Assembly: GCF_017873815.1 (NCBI RefSeq)
Contig: NZ_JAGGKQ010000010.1
Span: 1 to 64,000 of the forward strand
Origin: Halorubrum alkaliphilum
GTDB taxonomy: Archaea; Halobacteriota; Halobacteria; Halobacteriales; Haloferacaceae
Direction: 5' to 3'
DNA length: 64,000 nucleotides
This document shows, piece after piece, positions 27,690 through 35,411 of the stretch (position 1 is the stretch's first letter; each line of letters opens with the position of its first letter). Made by a program: the position numbers and the translations under genes. A model generated the notes under the pieces. It worked only from the letters and a program-made list of their open reading frames with translations. It ran no database searches and was not told the DNA's origin.

Positions 27690-28229
27690 TCAGTTCTTGG
27701 ATCTACATCGAGTAACTACGTCCAGTCCCGGCCGACCATCGGACCACCAGACTGCCACTCCAAAGACGAAAGTGACCGCCTCAAACCACAGCGTCGTAAT
27801 TTCAACTCCCCCGATCGTCCCAACGACTTTCACCCCGGAGTACGGTGGCATTTCTGTTATCGGCCACAGCAGGAAACCGAGTTCGTGGAAGTCACCGGCC
27901 AAAACGTGCCACGGGATATCTGCTGCGATGTGTGACCCGTAGCCGATCGCAAACGCAACGGCAAGATCGAACCGATGTCGCTGATGAACAAGGAATCCAA
28001 CTACCCCAACGATCAATATGGCCCCGAATAGAGAGTGTGCGAACGTCCGCCCAACGGGTGTGATTCCAACGAGCCACAGCGGTTGATCGATTAGATCCGG
28101 AAGAGCTGCGGCACAGACCGCGACGACTGTTGGCACTCCCTGCGGTTGTCTCTCGTGTCGGATACGCGTGTACCCCGCATAGCAGAGGTACCCGACGACC
28201 GGATGAACGATTGGGTTCATCTCTCGCAT
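27690..28229 (-). CDS. Membrane-bound metal-dependent hydrolase (YdjM/DUF457-like)
   Basis: A 179-residue membrane protein. MNPIVHPVVGYLCYAG opens with the HP motif, ALPDLIDQPLWL has the conserved PD, TFAHSLFGAIL provides a further His, and YGSHIAADIPWHVL another H...D pair. This is the histidine/aspartate set of the YdjM-like family of putative zinc hydrolases. Four to five hydrophobic segments are visible. Base composition is clearly lower in GC than neighbours, with A/T-rich third positions, suggesting horizontal acquisition. The start could be the third-codon ATG (MNPIVHP). Confidence 0.75.
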   Translation of the reverse strand: MREMNPIVHPVVGYLCYAGYTRIRHERQPQGVPTVVAVCAAALPDLIDQPLWLVGITPVGRTFAHSLFGAILIVGVVGFLVHQRHRFDLAVAFAIGYGSHIAADIPWHVLAGDFHELGFLLWPITEMPPYSGVKVVGTIGGVEITTLWFEAVTFVFGVAVWWSDGRPGLDVVTRCRSKN

Positions 28230-28510
28230 GAGGACAGTGTCTTACTAATGACATAGCAGTTCCCGTTGGACAAACGAGTAATCGGCCCTGCTGAACTCAT
28301 CCTCTACGTCCAGCACGACGCGCGAAACCGGTCACTATCTAAGGATTTCACGTATGGAAACGCTGCTAGCTAGCCAAACCACGGCTAACAACAAAATGAT
28401 TACGCCGTCTAGGGATCTGCTTCTTCCACAGCCGGTAGGCGGTCGAAACGTGTGTGCGGTGCGGTCGCTGTCTAGCGATAGCAGATGCTAAAGAAGGGCC
28501 CCGACCGACC

Positions 28511-28540
28511 GCTGAGGGCCGCCGATTGGCGGCCCTCAGC
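28511..28540. repeat. Perfect hairpin, 13-bp stem, GATT loop
   Basis: GCTGAGGGCCGCC, loop GATT, then GGCGGCCCTCAGC. It is not followed by a T run on either side, so it is not a classical terminator. Confidence 0.85.
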
Positions 28541-28643
28541 TCCCTCGTCTGTCTGCCCGGCCAGTGGTCATCATCATTCGGAGAGGCGATCTTGTGACTC
28601 GGGACGCCAGCACGTGAAGCAGAGATTCACGTATTCGGGCTTT

Positions 28644-28672
28644 CCCGGATGCCGCGCGCCGCGGCATCCGGG
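28644..28672. repeat. Perfect hairpin, 13-bp stem, 3-nt loop
   Basis: CCCGGATGCCGCG, loop CGC, then CGCGGCATCCGGG. It has the same short-loop, perfect-stem style as the hairpins in elements A-C. Confidence 0.85.
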
Positions 28673-28867
28673 CTGTAGCGCCCATGACTCGACTTCTTTC
28701 GCGCACGGACCAGTCAACAGAACGTGCTCTATGGCACGGAATCCTTATCGGTCTCTTGCGCCCCATATCTTGGTTCACGTTCTCTAGGGATAGCAGCGTT
28801 TCCATCGAGTCAACAGAACTCCCCCGTTCTTTCCCGGAGAAACCCGGCCGCAGGTTGCCGCCGTCGC

Positions 28868-30475
28868 TTACAGCTCCGCTTCCCGTGCCGCCTCGTCGTC
28901 GAGGGTTATTTCCGTCACCTCGATAATCCGACTGTCCGCGAGTAGGGTCTCGATAGCCTCGTCGGGAACGTCATGGTCGAGGTCGTAGACGGTGAGTGCC
29001 TCGCCGCCCTGTGTCTCGCGGGCGTTGTACATCCCCGCGATGTTCACGCCGTGGTCACCGAGGACGGTACCGACCAGCCCGATGACGCCCGGCTCGTCGG
29101 TGTTGCGCGCGACGAGCATGTGGCCGTACGGGACCGCGTCGACGCGGAAGCCGTCGATCCGGACGATCCGGGGGTCCTCGCCCGCGAACAGCGTCCCTTC
29201 GACGCTGAGCGAGTCGTCACCGTTGTTGACGGTGACTCGAACGATGCTCTGGAAGTCGTCGGTTTGCCGGGTCTTCGACTCGGTCACGTCGATACCGCGC
29301 TCCTCTGCCAGCCGGGGAGCGTTGACCGCGTTCACCTGCCACTCCAGCGGCTCGAACACGCCCTTCAGCGCGGAGGCGGTGACCAGATCGACATCCTCCT
29401 CGGCGATGTCGCCCTCGTAGGTCACCTCGACGCTCGTGATCCGGCCGTCGAGGAGCTGTGCGGCGACCTTCCCAGCGGTCTCCGCAACCGCGATGTACGG
29501 CTCGATCCGCGGGAACGCGGTCTCGTCCACGGACGGAGCGTTGAGCGCGGTCAACACCGGCTCCCCGTTGAACGCCGCGATCACCGCCTCCGCAGTGTCG
29601 ACCGCGACGTTCTCCTGTGCCGCCTCCGTCGACGCGCCGAGGTGTGGCGTGAGGACGACGTCCTCAACGTCCAGAAGCGGGGAGTCGTCGGGGAGCGGCT
29701 CCTCGGCGAACGAGTCGAGCGCGGCACCGGCCACGACGCCGTCGTCGACGGCCTCGGCCAGCGCGTCCTCGTCGACGATGCCGCCGCGAGCACAGTTGAT
29801 CAGGTAGCCACCCTCCAGCTGGGCCAGTTCGTCCTCGCCGATCATGCCCTCCGTCTCAGGCAGGAGGGGCGTGTGGATCGTCGCGAAGTCGCCGCGGCCG
29901 AGCGCCTCGTGGAGGTCGTCCACGAGCTCCGCGCCGAGCCGGTCGGCACGCTCCTCGGAGATGTACGGGTCGTAGACGACGAGATCCATCCCAAGCGAGT
30001 CGAGCCGTTTGGCCACTTCCTGACCGACGCGACCGAGGCCGACGATCGTGAGCGTCTTGTTGTTCACCTCGGTGCCGAGGAACGCCCCTTTCGCCCACTC
30101 GCCGCCCTTCAGTCGGCCGTGAGCCTGCGGGATCGATCGCGCGGTAGCGAACGTCATCGCAACGGAGTGTTCGGCGGCCGCGCGGACGTTCCCCTCGGGC
30201 GCGTTGGCGACGATGACGCCGTGGTCGGTAGCGGCCTCGATGTCGATGTTGTCGACGCCGATGCCGGCACGACCGACGATCACGAGATCGTCGGCTGCCT
30301 CGAACACCGACCGGGAAACGTCGGTTCCGGACCGAACGATGAGCGCGTTGGCGTCGCTCACGGCGTCCAACAGCGCGTCACCCTCGACGTCATAGTCCGT
30401 CTGCACCTCGTGGCCGGCCTCCCGTAACCGATCCAGACCGGGATCGGCTATCGGGTCCGTAACGAGTACTTTCAT
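28868..30475 (-). CDS. serA: D-3-phosphoglycerate dehydrogenase
   Basis: A 535-residue SerA of the long type. N-terminal MKVLVTDPIADPGLDRL, the NAD-binding GLGRVGQEVAKRL (Rossmann), catalytic regions ARGGIVDEDAL and TPHLGASTEAAQENVA with the conserved His, then the intervening ASB domain and a C-terminal ACT domain (VARNTDEPGVIGLVGTVLGDHGVNIAGM). It oxidises 3-phosphoglycerate in serine synthesis and the ACT domain probably mediates serine feedback. The ATG at 30475 matches the family N-terminus; an in-frame ATG 56 codons upstream is rejected. Confidence 0.95.
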   Translation of the reverse strand: MKVLVTDPIADPGLDRLREAGHEVQTDYDVEGDALLDAVSDANALIVRSGTDVSRSVFEAADDLVIVGRAGIGVDNIDIEAATDHGVIVANAPEGNVRAAAEHSVAMTFATARSIPQAHGRLKGGEWAKGAFLGTEVNNKTLTIVGLGRVGQEVAKRLDSLGMDLVVYDPYISEERADRLGAELVDDLHEALGRGDFATIHTPLLPETEGMIGEDELAQLEGGYLINCARGGIVDEDALAEAVDDGVVAGAALDSFAEEPLPDDSPLLDVEDVVLTPHLGASTEAAQENVAVDTAEAVIAAFNGEPVLTALNAPSVDETAFPRIEPYIAVAETAGKVAAQLLDGRITSVEVTYEGDIAEEDVDLVTASALKGVFEPLEWQVNAVNAPRLAEERGIDVTESKTRQTDDFQSIVRVTVNNGDDSLSVEGTLFAGEDPRIVRIDGFRVDAVPYGHMLVARNTDEPGVIGLVGTVLGDHGVNIAGMYNARETQGGEALTVYDLDHDVPDEAIETLLADSRIIEVTEITLDDEAAREAEL

Positions 30476-30696
30476 GCTCGTAGGGACCGGCGGCGCGAGG
30501 TTAACGCTTTCCTCATCGCGCGGTTTTGCCGGTCCGATAGCGGAGCAGGGACGACCGCCCGATCCGTGATCGTGTAAGTATAACCCCTCCGTTTCGGGTG
30601 GAACCAAGTCGTTCGTGCGTATGGCCGGCGTTGTGTCCGTCACGAGAAGAGGGTCCGCGTGTTCGGCGACGGATACGTTCCGCTCTCGAGTGCTAT

Positions 30697-31677
30697 TTAT
30701 AAGCGGTCGCCGAGATCCTCGGCGAAGTACGTCACGATCAGATCCGCGCCCGCGCGCTTGAGCGAGAGCAGCGACTCGTGGGCGGTCGCCTCGAGATCCA
30801 GCCAGCCGTTTTCAGCGGCCGCGTGGAGCATCGCGTACTCGCCGGAGACGTTGTATGCGGCGATCGGCCGGTCGAACTCTCGGCGAAGGTCCGAGACAAC
30901 ATCGAGGTACGGGAGTCCGGGTTTCACCATGAGGACATCCGCTCCTTCCTCGGCGTCGAGACGGGCCTCACGAAGCGCCTCGCGGCGGTTCGCGGGGTCC
31001 ATCTGGTAGTGGCGGCGGTCGCCGAACGCGGGTGCGCCGTCGGCGGCGTCCCGGAACGGACCGTAAAAGGCGGACTCGTACTTCGCGGCGTAGCTCATGA
31101 GCGCGACCCCCTCGTGGCCGGCGTCGTCGAGCGCTTCCCGGATCGCCCGAACCTGCCCGTCCGTCATCGCCGAGGGGGCGACCATGTCCGCCCCCGCGTC
31201 GGCCTGCGAGACGGCCGTTTCCGCCAACAGTTCCAGCGTCTCGTCGTTTTTCACCGTCAGCGTCGGGTCCGACTCGGCGCTCTCCTCGACGACCCCGCAG
31301 TGACCGTGGTCAGTGTACTCACACAGACAGACGTCGCCGATGACGTAGGCGTCCGTCTCCGCCGAGATGCGCCGAATCGCACGCTGAACGACGCCGTCCT
31401 CGGCATACGCACGGCTCCCCGTCGCGTCCTTCGTTTCCGGAATCCCGAACAGGATGACGGCTTCGACGCCCGTCCTCCGAATCTCCTCGACGCGAGCGAC
31501 GGCCTCGTCGACGGGGACGCGCTCGTGGCCCGGCATCGACTCGATAGGGACGCGCTCGTCGGTCGTCGCGTCGACGAAGACGGGCGCGACGAGGTCTGAC
31601 GCCGCCAGCGACGACTCGCTGACGAGCGGGCTGACGCCGTCGGTACGGAGTCGGCGGGGACGGTCGGTCGGGTACAT
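30697..31677 (-). CDS. hemB: Delta-aminolevulinic acid dehydratase (porphobilinogen synthase)
   Basis: A 326-residue HemB. Active-site lysines are seen in [19 protein letters not shown] and [15 protein letters not shown] metal-binding cysteine cluster is present ([14 protein letters not shown]), so this is a zinc-type enzyme. It joins two 5-aminolevulinates into porphobilinogen for heme, siroheme and cobalamin. The stop codon lies in a TTTATAAG sequence. A good TATA box is found upstream. Other hem genes are not in the window. Confidence 0.96.
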   Translation of the reverse strand: MYPTDRPRRLRTDGVSPLVSESSLAASDLVAPVFVDATTDERVPIESMPGHERVPVDEAVARVEEIRRTGVEAVILFGIPETKDATGSRAYAEDGVVQRAIRRISAETDAYVIGDVCLCEYTDHGHCGVVEESAESDPTLTVKNDETLELLAETAVSQADAGADMVAPSAMTDGQVRAIREALDDAGHEGVALMSYAAKYESAFYGPFRDAADGAPAFGDRRHYQMDPANRREALREARLDAEEGADVLMVKPGLPYLDVVSDLRREFDRPIAAYNVSGEYAMLHAAAENGWLDLEATAHESLLSLKRAGADLIVTYFAEDLGDRL

Positions 31678-31702
31678 ACGCGGGGATCGGTGCCGGACCG
31701 TC

Positions 31703-31710
31703 TTTTATAA
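31703..31710 (-). promoter_or_regulatory. TATA box of hemB
   Basis: TTATAAAA on the minus strand, 26-33 bp before the ATG at 31677. Confidence 0.6.
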
Positions 31711-31778
31711 TTCGTTCGCGGGATCAATGAGGCGTTCGCGGGATCCGAGTGCGTGTCCACGCGGAACGAAGCACCCGC

Positions 31779-31943
31779 CTACTCCGTCGACTCGACATCG
31801 ATCCGGTCGCGAAGCGCCTCCAATCCGTCGTCTTCGGCCAGCTCCTCGACCCGCTCGCGGAAGTGATCCGTACACAGTCCGACGACGACGCCGGCCTGTT
31901 CGGCCTCGAACGCGGCCTCGTGGTCGCAGTAGTGACACCGCAT
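31779..31943 (-). CDS. DUF6757-like small zinc protein
   Basis: A 54-residue protein, MRCHYCDHEAAFEAEQAGVV then GLCTDHFRERVEELAEDDGLEALR. One CxxC pair plus a CxxH-like pair (CTDHF) form a small zinc site. I recall it as the haloarchaeal DUF6757 family; function unknown. The ATG at 31943 is chosen because the 14-codon upstream extension overlaps the stop of the PHP gene. It follows that gene by 25 bp, so both may be one transcript. Confidence 0.75.
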   Translation of the reverse strand: MRCHYCDHEAAFEAEQAGVVVGLCTDHFRERVEELAEDDGLEALRDRIDVESTE

Positions 31944-31968
31944 ACTCGGCTCTCGGTCGCGCCGGGAG

Positions 31969-32820
31969 TTAACCTTGTTCCTCATCCGGGTCGGGGAGTC
32001 GCTCGCGGACCGGCTCGAACGCCGACGCGGAGAGTCCGGCCGCGCCGAGCGTCCGCTCGTGGGCGTCGCTCCCGCCCGTCAAGAGGAGGTCCGCGTCGGC
32101 CGCGACGCGGTCGACGCGCTCGACATCGACCGGCCGGCCGTACGGATAGAACCGTTCGACCGCGTCGAGATCGCGGGCGACATCGAGCGCGGCGTCGACG
32201 TCGTCGTAGCGGAACGGGTGCGCGAGCCCGACGACCGGACAGGCCTCGCGGAGGAGCGCGACGCCGCGGTCGAGATCGGTCACGTCGCGGGCGACGTAGC
32301 AGGGGCCGTCGTTGCCGATCAGTTCGTCGAAGGCGTCAGTGTAGTCGTACGGCGCAGACGACTCATCGATGGCGCGAGCGATATGCGGACGGCCGAGCCC
32401 GGGTCGCGGCTCGACGTCGAGGTCGATCCCCAGTCGGTCCTCGACGCGGGCGAGGATCCGCGCGCCGCGCTCCTGACGATCCGTTTGGAGCCGGTCGATC
32501 TCGGCGTCGAGCGCGTCGGTGTGTTCGACGGCGTAACCGAGCAGGTCGAGCCGCTCGAAGCCGGCGTCGACCCGGAGTTCGATCCCGCGGACGATCCGGA
32601 CTCCGTCACGCTCGACGACCGGCGCGTCGATCCCCGGATGGATGCGGTCGTGATCGGTGACGGCGACCCAGTCGAGACCGGCCTCGCGGGCGGCGGCCGG
32701 CACCTCCTCGATCGTCAACGTTCCGTCCGAGACGGTGGTGTGCGTGTGGAGGTCGGCAACGACGGACCCGTCCGAAACGACTCCGGCGTCCGTCTCCGTG
32801 GCGTCAGCATCGGCGGTCAT
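31969..32820 (-). CDS. PHP domain phosphoesterase
   Basis: A 283-residue protein of the PHP superfamily. Metal ligands appear in ADLHTHTTVSDG, VAVTDHD, RGIELRVD, GLGRPHIARAI, GLAHPFRYDD and TGGSDAHE, giving a complete trinuclear metal site. Relatives hydrolyse phosphate esters such as 3',5'-nucleoside bisphosphates (RNase AM/YciV type) or histidinol phosphate; the YciV type is the more likely from the HTHTTVSDGTLTIEEVP start. The ATG at 32820 (MTADADATE) is preferred to one eight codons upstream. Confidence 0.85.
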   Translation of the reverse strand: MTADADATETDAGVVSDGSVVADLHTHTTVSDGTLTIEEVPAAAREAGLDWVAVTDHDRIHPGIDAPVVERDGVRIVRGIELRVDAGFERLDLLGYAVEHTDALDAEIDRLQTDRQERGARILARVEDRLGIDLDVEPRPGLGRPHIARAIDESSAPYDYTDAFDELIGNDGPCYVARDVTDLDRGVALLREACPVVGLAHPFRYDDVDAALDVARDLDAVERFYPYGRPVDVERVDRVAADADLLLTGGSDAHERTLGAAGLSASAFEPVRERLPDPDEEQG

Positions 32821-32923
32821 ATCGCCCGTTCGCGGCCGTGTCACTAAGGATCGACGATGCGCGACGCAGATGTATTAGGATATATAAGGAGTACCACTCG
32901 ACTAAGGACGTACATGGACAATC

Positions 32924-32929
32924 ATTAAG
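32924..32929 (+). promoter_or_regulatory. TATA-like box for the 32955 gene
   Basis: ATTAAG, 26-31 bp before ATG 32955. A second AT-rich box, TATATAAG at 32881-32888, lies further upstream. Confidence 0.45.
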
Positions 32930-32954
32930 AACCGTCGGCGGTTTTGATCTGTTG

Positions 32955-33239
32955 ATGCGATTGAATGGCGTCGACGACCGGATCGAACGGCACCAGTTCC
33001 CGACCACCTCGGAAGAGATCATCGCGGCTCACGGGAACGCGACGGTAGAGCTCGCCGAGGGCTCCGAGCGGCTCGGCGACGTGCTCGAACGGTTCGGCGA
33101 GCAGACGTTCGACGCGCCCGAAGAGGTGCTCGACACGCTACGAGCCGGCGTCTGTCACCGGGGAGTCGGTCGCCGGTTCTACTCGGACCGAGATCCGACG
33201 GCCGCCGGCGAAAACGGACCACAGCCGGTCTCGTTCTGA
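32955..33239 (+). CDS. DUF5789-like haloarchaeal protein
   Basis: A 94-residue protein starting MRLNGVDDRIERHQFPTTSE. The core EEIIAAHGNATVELAEGSERLGDVLERFGEQTFDAPEEVLDTLRAGVCHRGVGRRFYSDRDP matches my memory of DUF5789, a small Halobacteria-specific family of unknown role. An in-frame ATG 39 codons earlier is rejected because a TATA-like box lies between it and the chosen start. The 3' end faces the convergent DUF5784-like gene with a TTATAA hairpin in between. Confidence 0.72.
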   Translation: MRLNGVDDRIERHQFPTTSEEIIAAHGNATVELAEGSERLGDVLERFGEQTFDAPEEVLDTLRAGVCHRGVGRRFYSDRDPTAAGENGPQPVSF

Positions 33240-33298
33240 GCGGACGGGCGAACGACCGGGAGTGGTCTCAGTTTTGTACGGGCTACCGGGAGCCACGA

Positions 33299-33325
33299 GA
33301 CGCTTATAAACGCGGCGAGAGCGTC
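33299..33325. repeat. Single CTTATAAAC box in a short hairpin between convergent genes
   Basis: GACGCT at 33299-33304 pairs with AGCGTC at 33320-33325, and CTTATAAAC (33303-33311) lies at the loop side. It sits between the 3' ends of two convergent genes and overlaps the stop of the minus-strand one. Confidence 0.6.
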
Positions 33326-34373
33326 AGTCGAGCCACTCGATCACACCGGAGAGGTCAAGCGGTACCGATCCGCTCCGGTACCCCTCGACTCGCCCGCTTG
33401 GGCGGGCACGGAGAACGATCGCGGGTTTGTGTCGAACCGCGGGTTTCGCGGCGGCGACCGCGCCCCAGTCGTCGGCCGGGAACGAGCTACAGTCGACGAG
33501 GAGGGTCGCCCCGCCGCCGTGGGCCTCGAGTTGCCCCCTCGTCTTCGTTTGTACGGTGTCGCGGACGGCGGCGACGGGGTCGTTTGCCGACCGAGTCGCG
33601 ACGGGTTGCGGACGGGTCACCTCGACGAGCCACGCGGCTCCCGTATCGGGATCCGCGGCGCGGAAATCCAGCGAGTGACCGGTCGTCACCTCGATCTCCG
33701 GCGTGACCTCGTAGCCAGCGCGAGCGAGCAGGCTGGCGGCCGTGAACTCCGCGATCGTCGCGCTCATCCGGACGAGATCCATCGACATCGACGTGCCGAG
33801 CTTGCCCGCCATCGTCTCCCGGAACTCGTCGAGGATCCCGGGACGAAGAAGCTCTTCGACGTAGCCGACCGCCGCCTCGCGCGTCGCGTCCGGGAAGCCG
33901 GCGGCGTGGTCGCGGAAGAACGCCCGCGTCGTCTCCGATCCGTCCTTCGAGCAGAACACGGGAAGGAAGTACCACGAGACGTGCGGGTAGTCGGCGAGCC
34001 ACGGCTCGTCGTCGTGAAGCCCGGCGAGCAGTTCCCGTTGTGCCCACCGCGAAACAGCATACGGGACCTCGTCGAACCCGTACTTGTCCGTCCGCCAGAG
34101 GTCACTCGGCGTCTCCGTGTTGCCGAGCCAGTAGCCGACGGGGCCGGCGTTCGCACCCGCCGGTGGGTCGTCGTCGGAGTCCGTCCAGCAGAACAGCGCC
34201 ATCGACCCGTCGTCCATGTCGAACCGCCGCGCGTCGTATCCGGAGGGTGACGCGAACCAGGGGTCGTCAGCGACCACGCCGAGGTTCTCGTCGAGCGGGC
34301 GTTCGATCCGCGAGCGCACTCGGTTCCGGTCCCAACGGCCGGGGGCGCGCCTGAATCGGAGCGGTTGTGCCAC
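33324..34373 (-). CDS. DUF5784-like haloarchaeal protein
   Basis: A 349-residue protein starting with GTG at VAQPLRFRRAPGRWD. The N-terminal half is rich in Trp and Asp (DDPWFASPSGYDARRFDMDDGSMALFCW), while the C-terminal half has a restriction-endonuclease-like look: EFTAASLLARAGYEVTPEIEVTTGHSLDFRAADPDTGAAWLVEVTRPQP contains the D...ExT spacing of PD-(D/E)xK nucleases. I recall the family as DUF5784; nuclease activity is only a suggestion. The GTG start was chosen over an ATG 22 codons upstream from remembered relatives. Confidence 0.72.
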   Translation of the reverse strand: MAQPLRFRRAPGRWDRNRVRSRIERPLDENLGVVADDPWFASPSGYDARRFDMDDGSMALFCWTDSDDDPPAGANAGPVGYWLGNTETPSDLWRTDKYGFDEVPYAVSRWAQRELLAGLHDDEPWLADYPHVSWYFLPVFCSKDGSETTRAFFRDHAAGFPDATREAAVGYVEELLRPGILDEFRETMAGKLGTSMSMDLVRMSATIAEFTAASLLARAGYEVTPEIEVTTGHSLDFRAADPDTGAAWLVEVTRPQPVATRSANDPVAAVRDTVQTKTRGQLEAHGGGATLLVDCSSFPADDWGAVAAAKPAVRHKPAIVLRARPSGRVEGYRSGSVPLDLSGVIEWLD

Positions 34374-34466
34374 GGGTTCGCTACCCGGCCGGCCGGCTAA
34401 TGGCTTCCGGTGGAGAAGGAGGTACGACCACCTGATCACGGGGGCGTAGTGGGTAGATCGTCGACA

Positions 34467-34474
34467 GGTATATC
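34467..34474 (+). promoter_or_regulatory. TATA box of the 57-aa DUF5786-like gene
   Basis: GGTATATC ends 28 bp before ATG 34503. The decamer TCAATGGGTG follows at 34473-34482 and recurs in the first codons at 34506-34515. Confidence 0.5.
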
Positions 34475-34502
34475 AATGGGTGTTCCATAGTCAAGGCGTA
34501 CC

Positions 34503-34676
34503 ATGTCAATGGGTGCCTATGACGAGGACGAACACGAGCGCCGTGCGCAGAAGACGAGCGTCGTCGACGCGGATTTCGACGCCGAACGGCCGGAGTACGC
34601 GGGATCGCTCACCTACGACTCCGGCAACTCGACGGAGGCACTCCTCGACACGTTTCAAGAACTGAAGGACGACTGA
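34503..34676 (+). CDS. DUF5786-like small acidic protein (57 aa)
   Basis: A 57-residue protein, starting MSMGAYDEDEHERRAQKTSV and ending TEALLDTFQELKDD. It is highly acidic, soluble and without cysteine. It closely resembles the DUF5786 family as I remember it (MSMGAYDEDEHERRE... ending STEALLDKFKEI), an abundant short haloarchaeal protein of unknown function. It falls below usual gene length cut-offs. A TATA box lies upstream, and the convergent 34737 gene ends 60 bp away. Confidence 0.85.
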   Translation: MSMGAYDEDEHERRAQKTSVVDADFDAERPEYAGSLTYDSGNSTEALLDTFQELKDD

Positions 34677-34736
34677 CGCCGCGTCCCGGACACGGTGCGG
34701 CGGTTCGATCCCTTCTCGCAGTATCGGTCCCGTCGG

Positions 34737-35411
34737 TCAGGAATCCGTGAGCAGTATCGCCGTCGAACAGACGACGGCAACCGCAAGCACGTGGCCGACG
34801 ACCGCCCCCAACAGGATCGGCTCCGCCAGCAGGAAGGGAACGAGCCCGAGTTGGAGCACGGAGAACCCGATGTTCTCTGCGTCCAGCCGGCGGACGCTCG
34901 CGGCGTCCTCGGGCGAGAGGTCGACGTGGACGGCCCGCCAGAGCGCGACCACCGCGCTCCACCACGACGTGCCGATCCGATAGGTGAGGTCCCAGAGGAT
35001 CAACAGCGTGAGATACACGACCGGGATCGGCGGATCCGAGCCGAACAGCCGCTGAAGAAGTGCCCCGTCCCAAACGAACAGATACGTCACGAGCGCGATG
35101 AACGCGAGCACGCCCAACACGATCTCAACGCTCGACCCGAAGAGGAGACGCTTGTGGGACGACGGCGTCGACAACAGTCGGTTCTTTTCGCCGAGCCGGT
35201 GCATCTCGACGCTGCCGATCGCCGCGACGACGACCGCCGCGGTGCCCGCGATGACCGCGTTCCACAGCCCGTAGTACCAGCCCAAGAGGAGAACGCCGGC
35301 CTGAAAGATCACGAACTGGATCGTGACCGCGAGCGTTCGCGGAACCTCAAGGCCCGGGATTCCACTTACGAGGCTCTCGTACACCCACGTCTCGCCGTAC
35401 TGTCGGCTCAC
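34737..35411 (-). CDS. Haloarchaeal multi-span membrane protein
   Basis: A 224-residue protein starting MSRQYGETWVYESLVSGIPG. Hydrophobic segments are at about 30-47, 49-67, 92-112, 128-146, 180-198 and 200-221. A conserved-looking cytoplasmic loop holds EMHRLGEKNRLL and a second holds YRIGTSWWSAVVALWRAVHVDLSPED. I recognise it as a family restricted to Halobacteria but have no function for it. Its start overlaps the stop of the SDR gene by 4 bp (35408-35411), so the two are translationally coupled. Confidence 0.75.
   Translation of the reverse strand: MSRQYGETWVYESLVSGIPGLEVPRTLAVTIQFVIFQAGVLLLGWYYGLWNAVIAGTAAVVVAAIGSVEMHRLGEKNRLLSTPSSHKRLLFGSSVEIVLGVLAFIALVTYLFVWDGALLQRLFGSDPPIPVVYLTLLILWDLTYRIGTSWWSAVVALWRAVHVDLSPEDAASVRRLDAENIGFSVLQLGLVPFLLAEPILLGAVVGHVLAVAVVCSTAILLTDS

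Larger units (their letters stand above)
28230..28867. other. 638-bp gene-free, hairpin-rich, lower-GC patch
   Basis: No credible gene is seen. The patch carries a 15-bp inverted repeat ATGGAAACGCTGCTA at 28354-28368 with its complement at 28791-28805, a 12-bp direct repeat AGTCAACAGAAC at 28712 and 28808, and two perfect hairpins. It could be the remains of an insertion sequence or a MITE of about 450 bp. No target-site duplication is evident. Confidence 0.55.

Noticed and set aside
28511-28672. The two perfect hairpins as transcription terminators
   Set aside because: No T run follows either stem, no gene ends nearby on the proper strand, and archaeal termination depends mainly on T-rich tracts and not on stems.
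28485-28787. Plus-strand frame in the hairpin-rich patch
   Set aside because: It runs through two perfect hairpins, has no promoter or domain and uses rare-looking residue composition (many Cys, Arg, Ser).
28973-30427. Long antisense frame over serA
   Set aside because: Shadow of the conserved SerA coding sequence, no recognisable motifs.
30621-30750. Short frame after a TATA-like box between serA and hemB
   Set aside because: It would overlap the 3' end of hemB antisense and has no protein-like features; the box is more simply explained as non-functional AT-rich DNA.
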